This document shows positions 12,113-25,900 of a stretch of 64,000 bases of DNA, in pieces. The stretch is from positions 1-64,000 of the forward strand of contig RCAB01000252.1 of NCBI GenBank assembly GCA_003640385.1, written 5' to 3'. How positions within the stretch are numbered: the stretch's first letter is position 1; every line of letters starts with the position of its first letter. The stretch comes from Setaria digitata. Lineage: Eukaryota > Nematoda > Chromadorea > Rhabditida > Setariidae. The position numbers were made by a program, and so were the translations under genes. A model generated the notes under the pieces. That model worked only from the letters and a program-made list of their open reading frames with translations, ran no database searches and was not told where the DNA came from.

Positions 12113-15100
12113 ATGATGTGAAGCAACTTTGCACAATATTTTCTTTTCATTTTCATCTCTTTTGTCCTCTTCCCTTTCTTTTCCTTCCACCTCTCTTCCC
12201 TTTTTTTTTTCAAAAAATTTGTTGAATTTTGAAATTATTTCATTTTTTCGTCCTTTTTTCTTTTTTTGTTTTTGTTTCGTTTTTATATTTCTATAACATA
12301 TCAATTTTTCAGTAATCAAGAAAGGATTTATCTGTTATTGTTATTTGTTCGCGGATTATTGCGCCCATTCAAGGCTGCAGTATTTTATTTAATATAATCG
12401 ACTTGATTTTTTTTTTTAAATTCCAAAATTTTTGATATAATTTACCTTCCAAAAAAAAAAAAAAAAAGAACGCAATAAATAACTATAGTTTTTCTAGGAT
12501 AAGTGATAAACTGTAATTTTTGTGATAAGTGATCAAATATAATTTTACTCAACAGTAAATAATTTTAAATATTGTTTAATTTTAAGTCATCCCTGATTGG
12601 CTGAAATCGAAACTTCGTTTACGAGGATCTCATTAAATTCTCCGACTAATTTTTCATTTAATGAGACTAATCATGATTTCTAAGTTATTAGTATATATCG
12701 CTGGCAACTTAAACCTTAGTTTTTACTTTCTAAATTTGTTGAAATCCAAAATTACCAACAAAAATCGCTGTCTAATTGACTCATTGCTGTTTCATGACTG
12801 GGTTTTTCACATTTCATTTACTTCTGCATATGTTTCGATTATCAAATTGAAGTTTTTTTTTCCCTTTATTTCCTTTTTATAATTTGAATAAAACTGATTT
12901 TTCTTTGCCATATCTTGCAATACTTTTTTGAAGCTTCATCGGTTCATAAAGTTTGTAGTTAAAAACTTATTTGCTCATGCATAATATTTCTATAATCAGT
13001 TAATTCATTTGCATTTTATACAACATTCATATGTTTACGACAAATTTTGAATTTTTGATCAGTTATTTTGATACTCATCTGACAGACTGTATGATGATAC
13101 CTTCCTTTTAAATTGAAACAAATTCACTGCTAGAGTTTTTCGTTAACTTATTTAATTAATTTAGTAATTAAAATCTACTATGGTACAATTTTTGTCATCT
13201 AACTTATATGTCCTAGACCATATCATTTTCTTTTTCTTTTTTTTCGTCAGTAATGAATAGTTTATGCAGATTACAGTTTAAGAAAAAAAAAAAGAATTTC
13301 TGCAGAAGATAATTATGCATTCTTTAATTGTTAATTTCGGAAATACGGAAGTATTTTAACATATTTCAAACATACGAGATCCATTAATGGTTATGATTGT
13401 TGCAGATCTTTTTTTTGCCGAAAATTTTAAAAATTTTAATGAGTTTTTCGAAGTACAGTGCTGCGTAACGATAGCGATTTGACCAAATTCGCAGATTTTT
13501 CGCTTTTTTTTTTTTTTTTTTTTTCAGAGTTTTATAAAATGAACGCACTTTGTGGCTGTCATTTTCCGCATTTTACCAAATATTAGAACAGTAATTATTT
13601 GAAAATAATTCCTGTGTCGTATAAATTTTTTGGCATTTCAGTTCTCTAGACTGTTACTCATTGGTAGTAGTGTTGAAGAATTTTTTCCTCTTAAACTGAT
13701 ACCTTTACTAATAGATGGATTAGTAAAAAATGATTCAGTGAATAACGCTTTTCCGGAAATTAATAATGTTTGGAAATTTTTGAAACTGAAATTATTAATG
13801 ATAATTTACTTCTGTTATAACAACAAAAAGGAACTGGAATTCACCAAATTTTCGTGATGGTTTTGTTATTGCTGCTTCATATAGTTAAATAATTACTATT
13901 TCATTCATAGCTGAGCATCATATTAATTTTCGATCCTTTAGTACTGTTTGTATAAATATAATTTGTCTCTGGAAAAACAAATAAATATAGGGAAGTAAAT
14001 ACATTTCTTTATTTATCTTTAAATAAATAAGTGAATAAATAAATATGTTTCTTTACATTTCTAATTTTTAGCCGACAAAAAAGAGATATTTATTTTGTTA
14101 ATTTTTTTAGAAAAAAGAAAATAATTTTTGCTAGTTTGACGACCATATTGCTTCCATCTTTAAATGTAATTCCCTACTTTCCTTTTCGTCTTATTTTTTT
14201 TTCCTCAATTCTTTTCCATTGAAGCTCTTCTTTTAAATATCCTTTAGCATTTTTTCTTGCCTCACTTTTTTCTTTCCATTTTCTCAGAAGCTTGATGCAG
14301 TGAAATTTCTAAAACATTTTGTGAATAAATAAATAATAGAGAACAATAGCTATGTGGAAATATTTCTTCTGATACAGACAGCATTTATTATTAATTTTTT
14401 ATTTGGATTTTATAAATTTGATTTTGTTCACAATTGTATAATTACTGCCCGGTAATTCAGACACTTTTCCCTTTTTATTTATTTTTTTCTCTTTTTTTAA
14501 AGATTGATTATTTATAACTAGATATATTTATTTACATGGAATCCGCGAAAATTTACTTTAGTATTTTTTTTTAAAATTTAGCTCTTTTGATTAAATATAG
14601 ACAGCTAGTAGTTTTTCTAAATATCTATTAATTCATAACTGGATAGGATGACACATAATATATCTGAAATTGTAAGAAATAAATGGGTTAAGATAATTTT
14701 TCTCCTTTTTTTTCCGGTATCCAAGCAACGGATAATTTATTATATGATAAATTCTTCTTTTTATTTTTATTATCAAGAAGAACCGAAAACTTTCCCTCAA
14801 TCATAGAGTTGATATTCCTTGATAATTGAGCATGCCAATCGATGAATTTCTTTTTTCCTCTTCCTGATAGTACAAATAGTTGGTAGCTAATTAGATGAAC
14901 TTGAATGGATTATGTCACATTTCATTAGGAATTCAATTTGTTTCATCGTTTAATAATTAAAGTTCGCTGTAATCATTTATTATTAACATTGCTGTATCAA
15001 ATTTGAAACCCAACAAGGAAACAAATACATCAGGTTCCGCATTTCAGTAAATCTTATATACCAAAGGTGAAATCCCTTAAAATTTCATCACCGTCTTTTA

Positions 15101-15603
15101 TGACGCGTTATTAATCCACTGATAACATTAATCAGTTGATTGTCTGACCGGTTTGGTGTGTTTTTGTAATATCTCAAAATGAAATTTATTGTTTAATTTT
15201 ATCTTTGCTACATTATCATCAATAATATTGCTCGGCTTTCGATTTGATATTTGTTTGTATTTGTACAATTAATTTAATGGATCCATTAACCTAAGTGAAT
15301 TAATTGAATATTCGAATTAATCTAACATTTGAGAAATATGCTTGAAAGAATGAGTAGCTTTTAAATTGAACATAATATTTCTGCATTTCACTTCCACAAA
15401 CAGATTTTAATTCAATTAACTTAAGCTTAACGCAAAAAATATCAACGTATAACCTAGAATGAAAATTTTAAATTACAGATTAAATGTGTCTTTACTAATT
15501 TATTGGTTCATATTATTTTCCTCTGTAACTGTGTACGTTTTTATGTTCGGTCATCAAATTTGCATATGAAATCGTTATCAAATTTATCAAAATTTATTAT
15601 TAG

Positions 15604-15614
15604 TTCATTTGCAG
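15604..15614 (+). promoter_or_regulatory. Candidate trans-splice acceptor for the TRAK mRNA
   Basis: TTCATTTGCAG is a strong nematode 3' splice signal 29 nt before the ATG at 15644, with no upstream exon that fits. Nematode mRNAs commonly receive a spliced leader at such a site. The frame is open back to the acceptor, so an ordinary internal exon of a longer isoform cannot be excluded. Confidence 0.5.
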
Positions 15615-15643
15615 AAGTGTGCGCGCGTTGTGTGCGGCATCGG

Positions 15644-18600
15644 ATGAGTGGCGCAAATAGCAGTAACATTTGTTTAACTGATAATATTAGTGATATCAAT
15701 GATGATGTTGATAACGATGCAGTGAAAAAATTGGCCGAGGTTTGTTCCTGTTAATTAATCAGTTTTTTGATCGTTATATTTCTGCTCCGTTTATTCTGTA
15801 AACTATCACCATATATCTTTTGCTTATTAATACTTTTATGTGAATATTGCATGTTGTTATCATTTCTAGTCATAGGATTTTGACAAATGATAACAATTTG
15901 TTGATAGTTGACGCAATTTTTTATGGCTCTAAAGTTCCGAGTTGTTTTGTCTGGAATGGAAGTATCATTTTCTTGTTTGTGTTCAGAGGCAGAAAAAAGA
16001 AAAGAAAAGGGAATTTTGAAATAGTGAAAAAATTCAAAAAAAAAAGTGATGCTACTCTTAGTAGTGATATTGTAAGGTGATTCATTAATTGGCTTTTTAA
16101 ATAGAACAAATGTTTTCCTAAGAAATTATTATAGTTGTCTGTAGTGTTAATTTTGCCAGGTTAATTATATAATTAAATTTTTAATTTTATAGAGAAAAAG
16201 AGTTTATTCTCTGAGCTCACATTAATTAATTTTTGTTTTATGTAACTGAAAAAAGTCAGAGACTCATAGATATTTTTTTCCACGATTTTTGTCTCTCAAA
16301 TTTTTAAGTTAAATTTTTTCGTCTTAAATTTTTTAAATCAGACTTATTTGACGTAAGACAATCATTACAAACAACACATTATATGAAAAATAATATGAGA
16401 ATGGATAAGTATGTATTCGGTAACAGTTAGTAAATTGGAAATGAAAATTTTTTTTCAAACAGAAAGATTAATCGAAATTTATATTTCTAAAATAATTGTT
16501 TTTTTTTTCATCTTTTAATTCCTTAATTTAAGAAATAAGGGGCTTCTAACCAATATATTTGAGCTATTTCCTTCATTTCCATCATCATTTTTTCTAAGCT
16601 TCCGTTTTTTAGCCCAAGATTCTTATTTTTTTTTTCATCAACAAGCTGAAATTAATGATTGATTCTTTCTTGCTTATTGAGTTATAAGTAATTTAAAAGT
16701 GAAGTAATTAGCAAAATTTGTTGTCAACTTTCACAATCAAAGAAACAGATGCCGAAAATTTATTAGTTCTCTTCATAAATTTCTTCAGCTGGAATTAATT
16801 TTAAGGGAAGGAAAAGGGAAATTTAGGGTTGATGATAAAAGTTGCAATTTCACTGAAATATTTCCAATAATAGTCGTCAGATCGTGCCATCATCCATAAA
16901 ATATCTTTGTTTACCCAGACATAGCATAGTTTATTTGTTTACAAACAGATTTGAGCTTCAACTTTTTGTTTGATCGCAGATGAAAGAGAAAAGATATAAA
17001 TGATATTGAGGAAACTGCTTATTGTTCGCAAATTTTTATTTGATGTTATCATTAAATATTGTTTGCCAAAAATATGAAAGGGATGAATAATGCGAAATAT
17101 GAGATTAATGGTAAAATTTTATTATGTATTTTTGCAAATTTCACACCTTTTTTGCGAAAATTTCCCAGTTTTATTTAGGCTTTTAAAAAGTGTGATTACT
17201 TTTAGATTAGAATTTCTCATATTTAATTTTCATATTAAATAATATTTTTCCACGAGCAAGTTTTTGAAAAAATCCAAAAAAAAGTTTTTTTTTTCTATAA
17301 ATTTTCAAATATCGGACTATTTAGATACTTTGGAAATTTTATAAAATTTTCAAAATATCTCAACAATTCGTAGTCTGATACTTTCTGCAATGGCAAATTT
17401 TTCAGTCTTGTCTCCTAAAACTAAAGGACATTAACCTTTCGAGTGGTGACATGTTGATTGGTGACAAACCATTTATGTTTATGTTCCACTTTACCCACAA
17501 CTGTCAACTTCATTTTCATTTTCTCATTCTTCCACATTTTCCGTTTCTTTTTTCCTCCAAATTTTAAAATATGAATTTGGCAAAGAAGAAAAAAAAGGAG
17601 AAAAATTAAGAAATGAGAAAATACGGATTTATTGAGGTACTTGAATGCGTGATTTTTGATATTTTAGATAATAAAAACACTTTTCTTATTCTTGTTTTAT
17701 TAAGATAAATCTTTTGGATACATTCGAATGCCTAGGAGTTATCAATCAGTGATGTTCGATGAAAATGTTTAACTCCTATCATGCTTGTCATTTTTCACTT
17801 CAGTTTTTCAATTCCTAAATTCCAATGAAAAAAGTCATTAAAAAAGAAGGGGAAAATGAAAAAAAGGTCAAGAAAAAAGGTATAATGGTTGATTTAGAAC
17901 TTTGATGCATCCATATTTTTCATTTTTGTGAAGAAAAGAAAAATTCGCTATTTTTCTTTTTTTTTTTTCATATATCACCAATTTTCTTTCCTTATAATTT
18001 CTTCTTTTTTTACAACTAATATGCAAAATATTTTATAGAATAAATGATCCAAAACAAAAAATTTATTGGCTTTTAAAAACGGAAGATTATTTCTCGAAAA
18101 ATTTTTTTTTGATTTTTCATTTTGTCATTCGTAAAATACAATTTTAATACTAAAAGCTTTTAGTTGCAGGATTGTTTTTTTTTTTTTTTTACACTCTCCA
18201 TCATATATAAAACAATATTTCATTAACTAATTGAAAAAAGGGGAAAAAACATTTCTTTATTAACCTTTTCAAAACGCAATAAACCTCATTAACTAGTTGA
18301 AAAAACACTTATTAATCGTTTTGTTTCGTTTTGTTTTTTCTTTCTTCATATCTGAAACAATTTACAAAATTCTTGAAGTGTATTACATTTACCATAAGAA
18401 TGGAGATATTGGAATATAACTTAAAAAAGTTTAAAAAAAAATAATTTTTTTTCACTTCATCACTACAATAAGAGAGAAATAATTCAACAGTACTTTAGAA
18501 TTTTTTTTACTTTTTCGTCGAATTGTTTAATCATTAATTAAAAAAATTTCGAATTATGAATAGAAAATGAAATTATAAATCCAAAAATCTGAGCAAGAAA

Positions 18601-19904
18601 AATTTTGACAAAATAACATTTTGCTGTCTATGCCTTCAATCTTAACAGGAAAATTTTTATTTTTTCCCCATTTTGTTGATATTACTTTTGCCTCACAACT
18701 TAGATATATTTAGAGTTCTGTGGAGGATTTCGGAAATACGTACTCTGAATAAAGTAACAATATGCACAATTTTTCCTATGACAATTTAAATTTTTTTGAA
18801 ATTCAAATAATCAGGTGGGAAAATTATGTTGTCCACAGTGAGATTTTTATATTATATTATATTAAAATGAATTTTATTTATTTTAATGGTCAAATTTCGA
18901 TATAAATTCATTAATTTATATTGAATTATTTACGCAGAGAAGTATTTATTGACTTCAATATAAGTATTGAAATCAATTTTTCTTATTGAAACAGCACTAT
19001 TTGATTTGGCATAAATGTTTTTAATAATAACACTCGACTTTGAAAATTAACAAAATAGAAAAATTGAATAAATGATAATAATAATGGGAAAGATTAGTAG
19101 AGTTATAATAATAATTAATTATTTAGAAGGAAAAAGAGAAGAGTAGGAGAAAAAGGGTGAGGGGGAGGAAAGTAAAGGTCGACCATAGTATTTGAGATAG
19201 GTAAGGTACCATAGTTAATTTGCTCTTTTTTTGTTTAAAAGAAGGCGGAGAAAAGATAGTTTTAGGATGGAAAACAAGAAGGACATCACCTCATCTATCT
19301 TTTGGCTATTTAGTATTTTGAAATATAACTTTATTTATCAGCACAATTTCTCTTTGCAAAAGCCACTGATTGCATCAGGTTTGATCATTTATATGAGCTT
19401 TTTTGATACTGTTCCGATTAGATTTCAATTTTAAGTTTCCGTCAAATCAGATTAAATTAGATTTTTAATTTTCTGAAATTCCTGATTTTACTGAATCATT
19501 TCGCTACCAGTTCGATTAGATCCAATTTCCATCAAGCCAAATTAGATAAGATTCTTTGTCTTCTGAAGTTCTTTATCACTTGAATCCTGACACTATTTTA
19601 CTTAGATCACTAGGATTTTTTTTAATGGTCCTCTGAAATTGATTTCATTGAATAGGAGCAGAATAACTCGGAGTATTATTTAAACTTTTTTTTTTTTTTT
19701 TTTACAGCATTCACTTCAGATGTTCGTTTAAACGTTTTTGCATTTAAAATTACTTCTTTCGTTTCGTTCCTATAGTGCTAAATGAACATTTGAGTTCGTT
19801 TTCTTTTCTTTTTCCTTTTCATTTTTTTTTTTTTTTTTTTTTTTTGAACTTTCAAGCTGATTCTGTTTTCCAGTATCCAATTTTGAGTTTATCAAATCAC
19901 TAAA

Positions 19905-19940
<36 letters not shown>

Positions 19941-22900
19941 GATAAGGAGTAAAGAAATATATTATTTGCTGTGAAACAAAATAATTTTTTTTTTTAATTT
20001 ACATCATACTATTTTTGATGTTTTTTCGAGAATAGGATTTTTTTTTTCGAATATATTAATATAGTTTAACATGTAATTGATAATAATATGATTGATGAAA
20101 TTAGCTAACTGCATAGGCTTGAGCTAATATAATTTCCAACTTTTTTGAATTAGTTGACGAAAACAAATATAATTCTTTTCCAATTAATAATCTATTATGT
20201 GTGTTGAAGAAAAAAAAAGCAAAAATTCCATAAAATCGATGATATTGTAAAATATGTCAAGACTGCACAGCTTGATGTAAATTTTACCCGTCTGGCATAA
20301 TCTGCCATAATTCATTTTAATTTTCGCCCACTTGAATAGTAAGATGAATGTTTGATAAAGCGAAATGAATTTTGACATTTTCATTTCAATTTCTTTTTAA
20401 CTAACAGATTTGTCATTTCAGATATTTGCCAATCTAATTTATCACTGAGCTAATAATTCTTTCATTACATCATTTCAATCTCATAATTTTATTGGTGATG
20501 AAAATTAAAATAAGGAAGCAATGTTGTCTGTATCGCTGCCATCAACCTAAACATCAGCAACATTTTGGCAAAAAATATTTTGGAAAAAATTATTTGAAAC
20601 GGATGCACTGGTTAATGTTAATCGAAATGATATTACAGAAGGAAAAGGATCTTGAATTAGCTGCTAAAATTGGACAATCATTGTTAGAACAAAATCATGA
20701 ATTGCAAGCTAGGTAATTAAAATTTCTCATTTTTTAGTCTTAAATTTTAATTATCAATGTAGTTTTAGTAGGTTGAAATACGAAAATAGATTAATGATTA
20801 GTTAATTATCATGTTAAATGAGTTTTCATGCGGTTATTCATTGCTCAATGTCAAGTTTTCCTTATGGTGAATAAAGCAAGATAACACTTCACTTGCAATA
20901 TTCCTCCAATTAAACTTAGTCTATTTTATTTTATATTTCAGTTTTCATTGCACTAATTTAAGGAGAAACAAAGGAAAAGCTCTCAATAAAAAATTGAGCA
21001 ATTATAAAGATGAAAAAGCAAAACTTTTTTAGCTGTTAAAAATTTAAGAAAAAGTTATATTTTCATAATTCCAGGAATGAATTTTTGGAAGAAGCATTAA
21101 ATGCTTCAAATGAAACAGTAATACAACTACGACATGAGCTACAAATGCGTTCAAGCCTTCTACGTTTCTATGCTGATTATGATATTGACTTGGATGCTTG
21201 TACATCAGGGTTTCCATTTACTTTCGTCAAATAAAATCTAAAATTTATAAAATTTCTAAATCCAATTCACATTAATTCGTATTAATAAATTAAGCCTTAT
21301 AAGAGTAAGGAGGAAGATAAGTTAAATTCACGATACTTTTACTAACAGAATACTATCAGTAATTTTAATATTTCATCACTTTAAAATGATAATAATTGAA
21401 TTTTAAATCATTTAAATGAATATGATAAATTCATTTCTAGTTCATTTTATCAATGACATTAATTTTCTCGTTCCACAACAAACATTCCAAAATTCTCTTT
21501 TTAATTTGTTCCGTTCACAACCAAAAATAAATTAAACAGGAAAGGATGTTGACGGATTTTGTGCCTCGTTTCCTTTTTTATTCTTTTCTTCTCATCAATA
21601 AAAATTCGATGTTATTTTTCTTCTTCACAATAAATTTCTTTAATTTCAAAGCAATAAAAAACGGCAATGAAATTTCTTCTCGTAAATATTTAATATCTTT
21701 TTATTCATTCTTGCCTCCATCATTTCATTTATTACTATTATAATTATTGTTATCATTATCAGTTATTATTATTACTTTGCTTATTACTTTATTATTATTA
21801 TTGCTAATTAATTATTACCGTTACTTCCTACTATTAGTTCGCGTTAATGATCCTTTTAATTTATTTTTCCACATTCTCCGCGCATTTTCAACACATTTAG
21901 TTCAGGTTCGGTTAAAATTCTTTTTAACTAAAAATTTTGACAGATCGAAATTTTAGAGGAATGAAACATAAAAAAAAAGCTATGTTTAACTGCATAGCAA
22001 AATCGTAATGTAACTATAATTTTCAATTATGTAAATGAGAGGCAGTTGAAACCAGGAAAAATTATTGATTTAGTATTTCCCACTTTTAATTTTCAGCGAA
22101 TTGAAATTATCATTCATCAGTTATTTATCATTTCTTTATCAAATTATCATTTTGTGTTATTACTTCACCATCACTCAAAAATTTTTCTTCTACATATTTT
22201 TGATAGATATTTAACATAAACCCATTGTGCCGTTGACAGAATTCAGAATGAAAATATGAAATTTGACGTGATTACATTTTAAAAATTTTCTACTGAATAT
22301 TTTATTGAAAAAATTTTTCATTTTAAAAAATTATTATCATTATTTAACTCTTGCATATGCGATTCAGTCTTATCAAAAAAAAAAATCGTTTGTTAACTAG
22401 GAAAGCATTACTATAATTGGAATATTTAACGAAAATTAAATCTTCCAGCAATTTATGCCAGAAATTTGCAGACAATCAAACAGCGAAAATCTTCAACGAC
22501 GAATTAAGAGACTGGAAGATGAGAATAAAAGTTTAAAAAATGAGGTTTATTTAATTTTTGGTCAGCAGGATAATAAAACATAACAAAAATAAAACTTATT
22601 ACTGATAGTTTTGGGAGTGTTATAAATCAAAATCTTAAATCATTTCGTTGTTGCCATCACTAATATTTAAAGACCTCTAATTTTTAAAAGTCAGTCTTTA
22701 AAATTTGAAGAACTTATTAATTTAATTTGCACCTAGAATGAGTAATTACCTTAAATAACAGATACATATAAAAATTATGTGAATAAATATTTATATCAAA
22801 TTTCTCTTTCTTTACATAAATTGAAGCACATAAAAAAAAGTCGAATAATTAAATTTCTGTATTCATGGAAATTTTACAGTCAGCGAATATGAAGAAAGTT

Positions 22901-25900
22901 TTTTCGGAATTAGAAGAAAATGAACGATTGCATATTTCGGAATGGACAAAACAATTAGATGCTGCCAATGAAAGGGTGATTTTTTTTCAGCTGCTACTAT
23001 TTATTTAGTTTGTTTATTTATACATCTGTTATTTATTTTCACCCTTCTGCTGATCTCTTGCAACTAATTTTTTATAATTTTCACATAAAATAAATTTACT
23101 TCCTCAGTGATATCAGTAGAAATTGGCAGCTTAAGCTACCGGATATATCGCATAGTCTAGTTTTACATTTAATACCTATGATTTAGTTAAGTGGTTCACG
23201 CTGCCAGGTATGTCATGTAATCTAATTTTGCATTTGCACCTGTAATTTAGCTTAAGTAAAATTATCATTTTTTAAATGAAGTGAGGAAAAAAAAGGAAAA
23301 AAAAAAGAATTTTAGATTTCTAATTTGCAACATTTGCTTGCTGAGAAGAACGAAGAGTGTGGAATTCAAAGTTTCGAAGTGAAAAGACTGTTAAGAGAGG
23401 TTGCCGTTTTGTCCGGTCATGAAAAGGCGGTACGTGGATAAATGTGAAATTGTTATTAAAATGAAATTTTTGTACTTAATTTAAATTGTTAAAGCAACCA
23501 TCTTCATTTTTATTTCCTTTTTATTTGATATTTATCAAGAAGTTCCATTGTTTCTTTACGGTTTCACTAATAATTAACATTAATTGATTAGTTTTATTCG
23601 TTTATATATTTAATTTTGGTTAATTTTCACTGATATGATGATGGGAGATTTTAAGATTAATATTAACATATACAAATTTTTTTTTTAATAGAGTACTGTA
23701 AGCTAAATATTACCGTGATAAAAAAGTAGGTTTTTTAAGAAATATAATGACAACGTAAATTTCTCAAACAATGTAATAACAGTGTAGACTTTTCAAATAA
23801 TAATCACATGTTCAACCTTTTGACATAATAACAAGATATCTTTCGACTTGTAAGATAACTTATAACAAATATATAACAAATCTTTCGACTTATTCGACTT
23901 ATAAGATAACTTGTTAAGATAAGTAAGATAGCAGTTAGATAACAAGATGACTTGTTTAATATTTAGTGAAATGACAAGTTTTCAAACAGTAGTGGTTTGT
24001 TGCACTTTGGTAAAATAATAAGGTAGTTTTTCAGCTAGTAGTAATTTTTTGAATTTTCAGTAAAATAACAAGTTTTTAACTCTTAGTAATTTGTTGAAGT
24101 TTTGTTATAATGACAAAGTAAATTTTTCAACAAAAAATAACTTGCCGAATTTTTTCCATAGCAGCAAGATCAGTTCTTCAACAAACAATGACTTCTTGAA
24201 ATTTTAATATTTCAGTTGACAAACGAAGCGGCTAATTTACATGAACAGTTGCATGATGCATTAGTCATGCATGAAGAACTTACAACACAAATTGTTGAAT
24301 TACAAGAACGATACACGGAAGTAATGGCAATGTTACATGATGCTGAAGAGGAATTAAGAACATATCGTCAGAATCAATCTGCCTATAGGCATCTAAAATT
24401 TTCCTTATGAAAAATTAACAAAAAAGAGAGATAGGACTTGTTAATTTTAAAAGCTTATTTCATATAAAATTTCTTGTTTCACTAGAATGACAGGAGGTGG
24501 AAATCTCCTTTAATTCCATCAAAAAAGTACTGTTTTGTTTGTTTAATTGATCGAATTAACAAATTAAACAAATCGTTTCATTTATGTTTTTCTGTATGTT
24601 TGTGTCTGAAAAAGAGAAGCAAATAGTAATAAGAATCCATTCAGTGTATTATTAGCGGATGTCATTTGTTTCATTTTAAATATTCCAAGGGTAAATTGAA
24701 GTAGTTTGGAAATGTCTGAATGAACTCATATTTTTGTTAATTTAATATTGTTATAGGGCCAATACTCCAGATTCTCTCTACGATTCATTGGCAAGTGAAA
24801 TTGAAGCATCAGATAGCGGTTTCTACAGTGCGATTAATAATTCCAAGTATGAAATATGCAATCTTTCATCAAAAAAAATAAAAACGAAAACAAAGGCTTT
24901 CATTCACACTCAAGTATCTTCCTTGTTTGATATTATGTATTCTAATTAATATTTGTAATTGTAAACGGAAATTTAATACATGTATACTTTATCCGTTGCA
25001 ATTACCTTTATCTTCGTAATAAGAATTTCTTTTTTTTCAAATTGTCAGTAATATCAAATTTCAAATTGTTTCTTTGTTAACTGGATTTTTTTTCTTCCTC
25101 CACCAGGATACTACCACGAAAAGATGTACAGCAAAGAGCGAACACGGCTGATTTATCAAATAAATTGGAAATGATTAAACCATCACATTCAAATGCATCA
25201 AATGGAATAGGAACTCGCTCAATTGCAACTGTTACTGATCCGTTACCATCCGATCGGTATCGGCAAAATTCACATAGTGATGGTGAAGTAAGTTGCAATT
25301 TCGAAACTTGTCAATTCACTTGATTATGATAATGTTTGAACGTTTTGGTCTCGATAAATATCAAATATTAAAGATTTCCAATCAATCACTTTTTTCTCTT
25401 TGGAAAATCAGTAATTTAATTGATTGTTTATCATTTCTTTCATAGACGTTGTCGGCAACTTTTTATTGGCTAAATTAAAGAAAAAAAGTTTTTTTTTTTT
25501 TGCATCTTCTAAGAAGCTTAAATGCGATTAGAATTCGCATATCGTAAAGATAACACATTCTGATCTCTATCTGCCGTGATATATGATATAACTTGACAGT
25601 TTGGATTCAGCAATTTTCTAAATTATTTGCAGTTTCTACATTTAGCTAATTTATAAGTGAGATGAGAGCATAAGTTGACGATTTTAAATTTCAGGTAGTT
25701 GATGTGCCAAATCATATTCTTGCTAAACTTCTTCGGTATTCTCGCCCTCTTCATCATCCTTTATCATTTTTGGAAAGCATTTCATTTTCTGCCAATGATT
25801 CAGACAAACCGGAATCCTCAGTAACTTCTAAGACTGAAACTAAGCTGCCTGATGATATCGATGGTAATATTATTGCTGAGACAAGCACATCACTGCAGCG

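Larger units (their letters stand above)
2601..15603. other. Gene-poor intergenic stretch (~13 kb)
   Basis: No exon chain, tRNA or rRNA could be supported on either strand. Open frames here are short (under about 80 codons), begin at random ATGs and translate into AT-rich or low-complexity peptides. The stretch is full of A and T runs. Distinct elements, listed separately, are a hairpin near 8500, a CT tract near 8230, a two-copy repeat near 8860 and a degenerate minisatellite near 12000. The segment 8040-8200 is less AT-rich, with several TCACG words, and could be regulatory, but this is only an impression. The downstream part should contain the promoter of the TRAK gene. Confidence 0.6.

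Noticed and set aside
13630..13857. Plus-strand frame of 75 codons in the gene-poor stretch
   Set aside because: It shows no motif, donor/acceptor pairing or coding-like composition, and is expected by chance in 13 kb.
22449..22471. Upstream acceptor for TRAK exon 4 (CTTCCAG at 22448)
   Set aside because: It puts the exon out of phase with the donor at 21209. The TTTGCAG at 22471 gives SGQSNSENLQ in frame.
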